DNA of 64,000 nt from Phaseolus vulgaris. Its lineage: Eukaryota > Streptophyta > Magnoliopsida > Fabales > Fabaceae. Location of the stretch: the NCBI RefSeq assembly GCF_000499845.2, contig NC_023749.2, positions 14,532,698 to 14,596,697 of the forward strand. The letters run 5' to 3'. A program made the translations under genes and the position numbers. The notes below the pieces were generated by a model. It was not told the origin of the DNA and searched no databases. It was given only the letters and a program-made list of their open reading frames with translations. Numbering within the stretch: position 1 is the first letter of the stretch; each line of letters begins with the position of its first letter. This document shows, piece by piece, positions 56,046 through 64,000 of the stretch.

Positions 56046-57891
56046 TGGTTCTTCAAGATGAGTAGCTTGGTCTTTTAATTTCAGTTCTTCTTTTTTTCAT
56101 CTTTGTCATTTCAATTCCTTACTTGTCTTGCTGTTTTTATATTTTAAATTGTTCTTGGTGTGCTTATGGAAGATCCAACCAAAGCACAATTGTTCAATTG
56201 ATCTTGAACAAATTCTGTGCAGCTTGTGATAGGATTCCTTACACCATTGTGTGGCTGTTTTTCTTTTAGGAAATTGAGTCCTTATTGCTTTCTTATAATT
56301 GCTTCATTTTATGCTTTGAGTCTTTATTTTCTGAATCTATAAATGTTGTGTCAAGTCATGTGAATCCATATTTGTCAACAATTCTTAGTAGTCCTATTAT
56401 TGGCTTGATTGTTTCTTGCTTGTGGGTCTCTTTATATTGCTTTAATCTGCTGTTATTTTGATCCTTTGGTGCTTTTTATTTTTAGTTTGAGTTCATAATT
56501 GTGTCTTAGTTCTTACACAATTTCCATTCTTACATTTCCATTGTGTTAATTTTGGCTATCTTGCTGTTTTCTTCCAGTTTTCCAGATTTCCCCTGTATCA
56601 TCTCTCTGTTCTGGGCTGTTTTGTTTAACAAAATATTTCCACCCATAGGAAAATTCTGATTTTCTGGAAAATGCAAGTTTAAAGTGTTATAGAAAAGACA
56701 AAAAAAGAATGAGGTCAAAAGAAGCAACAGAAAAAAAATGATAAATCTTACAAAATCAGAGTGCAAATCTTGAGCGCTCCAGCTGGCCTAACTGCACACC
56801 AAATTTGCAAAAATTATTAAAAAAAAATGGTGCATGCGTTTTAGGTGATTCCAAAGCCAAAATTTAGATAAGATCCTGAATTTTCTTGCATCCAAATTTC
56901 AGAAACAAATTTTACAATTACAGCTCAGCATAAATCGGGGAACAAACACGTTTTCTGGCCCACAACATTTTCCAGTGGTGCTGTTTTTTTTATTTGGTCA
57001 TCTAATCTAGTGCTTTTCTTTAGGAATTCCTTTTGTGTGCCAACTTTTATTGAGTACCTTTAATTGTTTGCTTTAATTTCTTGAATCTCTTTCTAAGTTG
57101 TCATATTATAAATCCTTTTGGTAGTACTGTTTTCTTTCAATTAAATTTGTTTCTTGCTTTTGTTCCTTGACCTCTCCTTTTGGGTGCTGGAATTTAATTT
57201 CTCCCTTGGTGCTTATGTGCATGGAATTTGACTTGGTTTAAGGTTTAGCCCTTGTGAATAGGTGCTGGAAATTGGAGAATTAAAGCCAACATTCTAAGGA
57301 GGAGACAAAGCCAAAGCCGAAACAAGCTTTCTTGAAACAAACACTACAAACACTTAGGAGATCAACAATCAAGACAACAAAGAAGTGCACTAACCAAAAG
57401 GAGGAACAACAAAAGGAGTTTTCTCTTATTTCCTTTGCAACTTGGTTTATTGTTAATTACCTCTTAATTACGCTTTAGACGGTGAGTGTGTCTTCAAGGG
57501 CTCAAAGTGTCCAAGAAGCCTCACCTAGGGCCGAATAGTATAACATTCTTGTTTAGTAATTGTTACTTGTTTGTAATTGTTTTTCTATTGCTTTAGTAGT
57601 GACGTTTGCATGGTTAGTTTTGATTAAATTTGAACCGTCTAGCTTTGTTGATTAGTTAGCATGCATTGTTTTTCTTGCATTAAAATCTGATTTCTCAACT
57701 TAATTGTGTTTCAAGTGGTTTACTAAGAGAAAGCTTTGTGTGAAGACATTGAGGGATAGTTTTTGGCTAAGGCAAAGGCTTGGTATTTAAGTAGTCCACT
57801 GTGACTCACCTCCCTTACCTGGAAGACTACCTTCTTTGACTTCCCTAAATTTTTCTCAAGGTAAAATACTTCTACACACAAAGCTTTAGTC
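56046..57891 (+). other. Element X untranslated leader
   Basis: No long ORF is seen. It is T-rich with repeated TGCTTTTTC-like words, and resembles in style the leader of E1. Confidence 0.6.
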
Positions 57892-59688
57892 ATGTCTTCT
57901 CACTCCTCTAAATCTCTTAAAAGTGAGGTGAAATCCTTGAAATCTCTTTTGAAACAACTTACTAAGGATATTCAATCAATTTCATCTAAACAATTGGAGA
58001 ATGAGATCAAAACTAATGAATTGACTAAAGCAAAGAATGAGAAGTCTCAATTTTCAAAAAAATTACATTCTCATGCATCTAGCTCTAAACATCATGATTA
58101 TCTTGGGGAAGAAAATCTTAGGAAAAATGAATATCATCAACAATTCCCTAGGAGAGCTAGGAAAGAGAGACAAGAAAACCTAACCAAGCATATCTCTCAC
58201 ACTCAAGCTAGAGAAATTCCATGTTTAGAATACCTTGGCAATGATCAATTAGCATCTCAATGTTTCAATGAAAGATCTATGATCTTAAGGGACAAAGATG
58301 AGAATAGTAGCCAAGAAAAAGAAGCTAGTGAGAGTGAAGAAAATGTAAAAATAGAAAAGCAAGAGAAAACCCTTGGGAAACAAAAGGCGTGGGAGAAGAG
58401 TGTTCCTTCCCACAAGGTCATTCAACAAGAAGGAAAAGTTGAAAATACATTTGAAAATATACCTCTTGTTGAACAACCTAGCCTTACCTTTTGTAAAGGA
58501 ACACTTGCAAGTCTAGAAAAAAAAGAAGAATCCTTAAAAAAGGCTTGCATAGATAAAAATATAGTAGATTATTTTACATACATGCCAAGATATCACCAAG
58601 TGAAGGTCAAGTCATCTATAGGCATCTACAAAGACAATTTTTTATGTGAAGTAGTGCCTAAAGAAACTTGTCATGTCTTATGGAGTCAACCTTTGCAACG
58701 AATTGAAATTTCCATGAACAAAGGTTGTATCAACGAGAATACCTTCACACATAAAAGAGAAATTCTTCATGAAGGAGAACTCATGGGTCAAATTAGAGTT
58801 GATAAAACTCTAGAGCTTTTAAAAGGAAAATTATTGTCACCCATGAGAAAAGATGTTCAAAGACATTACCCTAGATACATTCCGTGTTTTAAAAATACAT
58901 CTAAGGCGATGTTTCATGAACTCTATACTCCTTCACCTTTTGTAAATGATCCTTGGGAAGACATAAACCTAAATTTCATATTAAAGCTTCCTAGGACAAC
59001 AAAAGGTCTTGATTCTTTCTTCATGGAAGTGGATAAACTCTTCTTAAGAAAAGTGACAAGCCTCCATGATTTATTTTCAAAAATAAGGGATAGAGCTCCA
59101 AAATTTGAAAACATAGCTCTCCCTTCTATGCTTCACGAAATCATGAAGGACACCCACAATTCTTGGGATAAGAATCCTTTTCCTTTTATGCATGCATACA
59201 ATGGAGTAGTCCACAAGATTACTCATATCTCTCCATTTGAAGTTGTATGTGAACATAGTCCTCTTGTCTTTTTAAAGTTGTCACCATTTCCTAAAGGGAT
59301 TATGCCTAAGGAAAAAGTAACTACTTTTGGAAATTTTAGAAAACATAAGAGGATTAGAAGGCACCTACAACCATCAAAAGGGAAGCATTGTGAGAAGTTG
59401 ACCAAAACAAGAGAAAAACAAAGATGGCAACTTCACACAATTAATTGTTCTCCAAATACTCACTCCAACTCCTTTGCTTTGTTTCAAGATTCTCATAGGT
59501 TGATATTTGTTCCGGGAGGACACACCTTGACGAAGCAAGAGGCTGCTATCCGAGATCAAGTTAGCAAATCTGAGGATAGATCTTTTCCCGAAGGAGGAGA
59601 TGATGGACACCATCCAGCCACAACAAGCCCCCTCAAAAGCAAAAGCTTTGGATTTGAGGACAAATCCTTTTCAAAAGGGAGGGGATGA
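57892..59688 (+). CDS. Element X fused Gag-protease-integrase remnant protein, 598 residues
   Basis: One uninterrupted frame strings together shortened pieces of a gypsy polyprotein. A Ser/Lys-rich coiled coil spans 1-55. A knuckle relic CLEYLGNDQLASQC (111-124) has lost its second Cys and His. A protease-end relic with IGIYKDNFLCEVVPKETCHV lies near 243-262. An integrase relic (KGKLLSPMRKDVQRH near 311; WEDINLNFILKLPRT near 355; HAYNGVVHKITHISPFEVV near 434) follows. All expected zinc and catalytic residues that I can place are altered. The C-terminal segment is coded by what is usually untranslated sequence plus the PPT, and the stop codon is the first TGA of the 3' LTR. No RT or RNase H is present. 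It may be a structural protein or merely a not-yet-decayed relic. Confidence 0.7.
   Translation: MSSHSSKSLKSEVKSLKSLLKQLTKDIQSISSKQLENEIKTNELTKAKNEKSQFSKKLHSHASSSKHHDYLGEENLRKNEYHQQFPRRARKERQENLTKHISHTQAREIPCLEYLGNDQLASQCFNERSMILRDKDENSSQEKEASESEENVKIEKQEKTLGKQKAWEKSVPSHKVIQQEGKVENTFENIPLVEQPSLTFCKGTLASLEKKEESLKKACIDKNIVDYFTYMPRYHQVKVKSSIGIYKDNFLCEVVPKETCHVLWSQPLQRIEISMNKGCINENTFTHKREILHEGELMGQIRVDKTLELLKGKLLSPMRKDVQRHYPRYIPCFKNTSKAMFHELYTPSPFVNDPWEDINLNFILKLPRTTKGLDSFFMEVDKLFLRKVTSLHDLFSKIRDRAPKFENIALPSMLHEIMKDTHNSWDKNPFPFMHAYNGVVHKITHISPFEVVCEHSPLVFLKLSPFPKGIMPKEKVTTFGNFRKHKRIRRHLQPSKGKHCEKLTKTREKQRWQLHTINCSPNTHSNSFALFQDSHRLIFVPGGHTLTKQEAAIRDQVSKSEDRSFPEGGDDGHHPATTSPLKSKSFGFEDKSFSKGRG
59673..59684 (+). 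other. Element X polypurine tract
   Basis: AAAAGGGAGGGG lies one base before the 3' LTR and is also read as Lys-Gly-Arg-Gly at the ORF end. Confidence 0.8.
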
Positions 59689-60165
59689 TGGAGGAGGGCC
59701 CAAGCTCACCACACGATGAAAGCCAAGCCTCCAAGACTAGACGGTCTAGCCTATAATGAGGAGCGTCTAGACTCAAAAAGGAGCGTCTAGCCCATGAAGA
59801 GGAGCGTCTAGGCCATGATGAGGAGCGGCTACATAAGGAGCGTCTAGGCCATGATGAGGATTCCTTCTAGACCGTCTAGCTTCACATACACATGGGTCAA
59901 AGCTACGGTTTTGGGAAGAGAAGACCTTTGTAATTGTTACATAAAGGCCCATTAGGGGTGCTTAGTAATTAGAGTAGTGTAGAAAGCATATTTGTGTGAA
60001 ACATTCTAGAACGACCATGGAGGGGGTGAGCATAAAAACTAGACACACCCCTCCCCATGTGCACCCATGTGCCATGTGCACCCATGTGCTTCACATTTAC
60101 ATTTCATTTGGCTAGCATTAGGGTTGCATTATGGTCCTCCTTAGCCTATAAAAGGAGGAGCCTAC
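59686..60165 (+). repeat. Element X 3' LTR, interrupted
   Basis: It equals the first 480 bp of the 5' LTR and stops just after TATAAAAGGAGGAGCCTAC, where the next element begins. The remainder should follow that element beyond the window. Confidence 0.88.
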
Positions 60166-61268
60166 TGATAAGTGTCTAATTTCAGTAATATTTCATATTA
60201 AAATATAGGCACTTATGAGGATTTATTGCTAATTTACATATAAAATAATCCCTAATTTATGAATTTATACCTTTTTACATTTTTTATGATCTTTATTTGA
60301 ATAAGAGTATTTTATTCCCAAATTTGGTGTTAATTGCAGATTTCTAAGGAAGATTGGAGATTTGGATTAAAGATGAATGATTTGAGCCAAAAAGATAAAG
60401 ATAGAAGGTCCCAGAATGGAAAAAGATGCAAAGAAAGATTGGGCTTTTTTTATGTTTTATCATTTAGCCCATTAGCGCGACACAATAAACGACCTAACCC
60501 TAGAAAACTAGGATAAATAGAGGGCTAGAGGCTCAACCTTAGGGTGCGAGATTGAGAGGAAAACACCATAGAGTGAATTGTAACCCAATTGGGAGAATGG
60601 AAGGTGATAGAAGTATGCGTGGCTAATTCTACCCCTTTGGGATTGGGAGTAATCTGCTCAAACTCTTATGTATTGAGGTGATATTTTATATATTAATATT
60701 CAGTTCTTGATTGATTATTGGTATTGTTGTTTTACTTTTAATTTTCCGTGACAAATTGAGAATCTTAAATCTGACCGGGAGGTATTTTTAGGGTTCGGAC
60801 CTAAACAACAATACTTAACATATTTGAGTGCTAGGAATAGACTTGAAATGTTAATTGCTATTAAACGTCTGAGCTTCGTTCTAAGTTGTTCTTATAATTA
60901 TGCGAGGGATCGATAGTTAGGGAACATTCTTAAGGATTTTATATGCGAGGAATCGATATAAATGATTTTTATACGGGCATCAATTTCAATTAAAAAACTT
61001 AATATTGACATGTTAATCAAAATACATGAGAGTGAGAGAGATGAAACCTAATCCCTATTTTTCCAATTGAAACAATTAATTCTTTGTTGTCTGTTTTCTT
61101 ATTGATCATCGCCAACACAACCACTCTCAATACACTTTTAATTGTTTTGTTCTATATTTAGCGATTATTGTACTTGATAATTCACTGTTCCTTGTGGGAT
61201 CGATATCCGTCCTTAGGGACAATTATTACTTCTGACAAACGCGGTGCACTTGCCGTAAAAAGTCATCA
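60166..61268 (+). repeat. Athila-like 5' LTR
   Basis: It begins TGATAAGTGTC and ends AAGTCATCA, 1103 bp. The end is fixed by the primer site six bases later, the start by the break in element X. Confidence 0.75.
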
Positions 61269-61274
61269 AGTTTT

Positions 61275-61292
61275 TGGCGCCGTTGCCGGGGA
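61275..61292 (+). other. Primer binding site, tRNA-Asp type
   Basis: TGGCGCCGTTGCCGGGGA is the standard tRNA-Asp complement of Athila-like elements. Confidence 0.9.
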
Positions 61293-61999
61293 ACATGTTT
61301 GATTTGTTGAGTATAATTTCCTAAATATTGTAAATATTTTAATTGTTTTGATTTGTTTTGATTTTGTTTATTTTATTTCATTATAGATTTTATTTTATTT
61401 TAATTTACAGATTTTGTGTTTTAAAAAAAAAATTGTTTTTATTTTTTTTCTTTACGTTATTTATGTTAGTTGGTTTTTATTTTTATTTTATTTTATTTTG
61501 ATTTTAATTTTGTTTTGTTTTCTTAAATTTTATTTCGTTTTTTTTTTCTTATAGATTTAGTTTACGTAGTTTATTTGTAGGTAGTTTTATTTAGGTTTAC
61601 GTAGTTTTTATTTATTTGTTTTAATTAATTATTTTTACGTAAGTTAGTTAGAAATTTTGTTAGTTGTTTACAATTATACTTTTCAGTTTTATTCTTGTTT
61701 AGCTTTATTTTATTTTTTTTATTTATTTTATTCCTCGTATTTATTTTTTATTTTTATGTACGTTATTTCTTGTTTTTAAGTGTTTTCTTTTATTCTGTTT
61801 TTAGTTTTGGTTTTACCTGTATATATTTTTTTTAATATTTTTGTTATTTTTCTCTTAACGTCATTTTAGTGTTTTATTTTGGTTTTTGTTTTATTTTTAT
61901 TTTATTTTGCAGATTTTTTTTTTTTTATTTTACTTTTTCTTTAAAGAAAAAAAAATACTCTGTTTTTTTTTCACTAATATGTTTTAGGAAGAAAGCAAC
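61293..61999 (+). other. T-rich leader of the Athila-like element
   Basis: Nearly pure ATTTT/TTTTG runs with ACGTAGTTT words and no ORF. It mirrors in composition the leader of E2. Confidence 0.7.
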
Positions 62000-63610
62000 A
62001 TGGTAGAAGAACAAGCACCACCTATTAAGAGGAGACTTGGAGATTATGTCATGTACCAAGGACCAAGGCATTATTCTAGTATCGCAATATCTGCTACCGC
62101 TAAGGCCTTGAAAATAAATCCTAATTTTCTCACTCTCATCATTACTCATCAATTCAAAGCAATGGATCATGAGGATCCATGTTCACATTTGTCTACATTT
62201 TATGAATTGGTGGGAACAATGGGCTTTCAATCAAGTGATCTTGAAAATGCTTATATGCGTTTGTTTTCTTTGTCATTGGCAGGAAAGGCTAAGGATTGGC
62301 TCAGATCACTTCCAAATCAGAGTCTCACTAGTTGGAAGGAGGTAGAGGAAAAATTTCTGCAAAGATTTTTTCCAATTTCTCGCTACATCAAAGCAAAGTC
62401 TGAAATTTCTATGTTCAGACAAGGAGTAGATGAATCATTCTGTGAGACATGGGAAAGATTTAAAATGTTACTTAGAAAATGCCCAAATCATGGGTTTGAA
62501 GATATTGCTCAACTGAGCATATTTTTTACCGGTCTCAGATCTAACACAAAGATGCTCCTAGATGCTGCAGCTGGCGGCACAATGATGGCTCTTGATGTAG
62601 AACAAGCGACAAGGATTATTGTTGCATTGGTGTCAACTGATTATCAAGCCCAACATGATATACAAAATACTCAGAAGGAAGGGTCGTTAGAAAATGCACT
62701 CTTGGCTCAAAATAAAATTCTGACACAGCAGATTGGGCAACTAACCGCACAAATGGCTAAATTTCCCCAACAGTTATATGTTGTGCATTCATCTCAAAGC
62801 CAGAGTCAATCAATCATGTGTGATTTTTGTGGAGGTGATCATCCTAATGGTCACTGTTCTTATCTGAACAATTCATCTGAAGTTGAGGATTCATCCATGC
62901 TTGAAAGAATGAGTAAAGTTGAAGAAGCCCTAACAAAACTTGTGATAATGGAAGAAAATAGCATGACAACGATCAGGAATATAGAGATCCAAATGGGAAA
63001 AGTGGCTAAACAATTTGAAGAAATACAAAGTGGTCAGTTTTTAGTTGACAACCAAACCAACCCAAAAGAGCATTGCAATAAGGTAATAGCTGAAAAAGAA
63101 GATGAGACTGAGGAGTTAGAGAGAGAAATGAAAAGAAGTGAGGAAGAAAAAATTAAAAATAAGGAGAGAAGTGTTCTTGAAAAAGATTTATCATATCCTC
63201 ATCCTCCTTCAAAAACAGAGAAGGACAGAAAATTCTTTGACAAATTGCTCCCTAGGAATTATTTTGCAGGAAATCTGAAGCAAGATTCAACATTTGAGAG
63301 ATTTCTGAAGAATAGGAGCTATATTGAAGAGAGAAATGGAGAGTTGGAGGCTAGATGCAGTATCATGACTCAAAGGGACTTGCTTCAAAATTCTAAGAAC
63401 TTAGGAGGTTTTAATCTTCCCGTGTCTATAGGTGTTTTATCTGTGGACAAGGCTGCATTGTATTTAGGCGATTTGGAGGTTCAACCCACCAAGATGCAGT
63501 TGGCAAAAAGATCCATCAAAGATCCTTATCGTGTGGTTGAAGATGTTCTTGTAACGAGGAAGAATGCATACAACATGATGCAACAAAGAGAGTTGTCCAT
63601 CTTGAAATAA
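62000..63610 (+). CDS. Athila-like Gag with protease scrap, 536 residues
   Basis: ATG at 62000 opens an intact frame. The Gag core (about 45-225) contains FSLSLAGKAKDWLRSLP, EEKFLQRFFPISR and GVDESFCETWERFKMLLRKC, typical of Athila Gag. A zinc knuckle with Cys274, Cys277, His281 and Cys286 follows (one residue shorter than CX2CX4HX4C). Then comes a Glu/Lys coiled coil (about 290-400) and LPRNYFAGN-type linker. Near 465-520 a scrap of the protease is seen (GDLEVQPTKMQLAKRSIKDP, VVEDVLV) without the active-site Asp. The protein ends at TAA 63608. Gag would coat element RNA. No pol ORF follows in the remaining 390 bp. Confidence 0.85.
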   Translation: MVEEQAPPIKRRLGDYVMYQGPRHYSSIAISATAKALKINPNFLTLIITHQFKAMDHEDPCSHLSTFYELVGTMGFQSSDLENAYMRLFSLSLAGKAKDWLRSLPNQSLTSWKEVEEKFLQRFFPISRYIKAKSEISMFRQGVDESFCETWERFKMLLRKCPNHGFEDIAQLSIFFTGLRSNTKMLLDAAAGGTMMALDVEQATRIIVALVSTDYQAQHDIQNTQKEGSLENALLAQNKILTQQIGQLTAQMAKFPQQLYVVHSSQSQSQSIMCDFCGGDHPNGHCSYLNNSSEVEDSSMLERMSKVEEALTKLVIMEENSMTTIRNIEIQMGKVAKQFEEIQSGQFLVDNQTNPKEHCNKVIAEKEDETEELEREMKRSEEEKIKNKERSVLEKDLSYPHPPSKTEKDRKFFDKLLPRNYFAGNLKQDSTFERFLKNRSYIEERNGELEARCSIMTQRDLLQNSKNLGGFNLPVSIGVLSVDKAALYLGDLEVQPTKMQLAKRSIKDPYRVVEDVLVTRKNAYNMMQQRELSILK

Positions 63611-64000
63611 ACAGGCGTCAAGCTAGATGACGTTAAACGAGCGCTTACTGGGAGGCAACCCAGTCCACATTTTAGTTTTATGTTGTTTTATTACCTTTGC
63701 TGATTTTATTTAAAATAAAAAATAAAAAATAAAAGTAAATAAGAATAATAAAAAAAAATCCTATATGCCTCCTAATCATTTTGTAGGTTATGTATTTTTG
63801 ACCTGGGGACAGGTTCTATTATTCAGGGGGCAGATCCAGCAAATGAAGTAAGACTATAGATAAAAATTTTAACAAAAAGCTGGATGATTTCTTAAGAAGA
63901 GAGGATTGAGCAAAAATATGGTTTTATCTTTCTAATTCTCTTTTCTTTTCAGTTATTTGAATTTTGTCTTATTTTATCTATTTTATTTTTCGGTTATTTT
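63611..64000 (+). other. Region after gag of the Athila-like element
   Basis: It starts with GATGACGTTAAACGAGCGCT and TGGGAGGCAACCCAG, a phrase commonly found after coding parts of Athila-like elements. The rest is A-rich, then T-rich, without an ORF. Confidence 0.6.

Larger units (their letters stand above)
55291..60165 (+). mobile_element. Element X: non-autonomous Ty3/gypsy element with one fused ORF
   Basis: The order is 5' LTR (55291-56027), initiator-Met primer site, 1.8-kb leader, a 598-codon ORF, PPT and 3' LTR (59686-60165, then interrupted). LTR ends TGATG...CATCA and the TATA core resemble E1. The three LTR copies in the window differ at only a few U3 positions, so transposition is recent. 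RT and RNase H are absent. Confidence 0.88.
60166..64000 (+). mobile_element. Athila-like Ty3/gypsy element, 5' part
   Basis: The LTR (60166-61268), tRNA-Asp primer site, T-rich leader, gag ORF and the start of a 3' region are present; the window ends before any 3' LTR. The 5-bp CCTAC at 60161-60165 should recur at the far end. The lineage shares primer type with E2. Confidence 0.85.

Noticed and set aside
61293..61999. Extremely T-rich region as a matrix attachment site or centromeric satellite
   Set aside because: It sits between primer site and gag and resembles the leader of E2; ordinary element leader is the simpler explanation.

Overview
This window looks like plant nuclear DNA, most probably from a papilionoid legume of the Phaseoleae type. 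It is AT-rich, the genes are sparse and intron-bearing, and layers of LTR retrotransposons are nested in one another. The species is inferred from the style of the retroelements and from a short NLR-type fragment. No bacterial or organellar gene organisation is seen.

Bases 1-19565 are the remains of a plus-strand Tat/Ogre-like Ty3/gypsy element: protease, broken RT, a second RNase H, integrase, tandemly repeated 3' region, a spliced antisense ORF, PPT and a 98-bp stub of 3' LTR. Two minus-strand elements sit inside it with perfect 5-bp target duplications. E1 (2294-7932, TSD GTTCA) has nearly identical LTRs. E2 (8879-15211, TSD CCCAC) has LTRs about 1% different. The outer element is fused at about 19565 to the 5' end of an oppositely oriented Tat-like element (19566-20743).

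Bases 20744-31325 hold a sulfotransferase gene with one frameshift plus small sulfotransferase scraps, a deleted Ty1/copia element (24235-26883) whose LTRs have taken in a polypurine tract, a truncated minus-strand copia (about 28965-29840), and the first exon scrap of a CC-NBS-LRR gene.

Bases 31335-42870 contain a LINE and its surroundings in two tandem units. The duplication also copied the 5' part of a gene whose promoter and first exon are complete only at 42600-43000. Two solo LTRs (34797-35495, 38365-38835) are found only in the first unit. A 978-bp hAT-type element with an 8-bp target duplication lies at 43622-44599.

The one clearly intact host gene is at 48636-50883, minus strand, two exons. 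It encodes a predicted plastid multi-pass membrane protein of about 333 residues. Long AT-rich intergenic stretches flank it.

Bases 53232-64000 are again nested retroelements: a decayed minus-strand gypsy pol (53232-54585) is hit by a young TGATG...CATCA element X (54586-60165). X has one 598-codon ORF made from compressed gag, protease and integrase remnants. Its 3' LTR is in turn interrupted by an Athila-like element with a tRNA-Asp primer site (from 60166) whose gag ORF is intact and which continues past the window.

Overall the window records successive transposition by elements that mostly lack their own reverse transcriptase, so they must have been mobilised by partners elsewhere.
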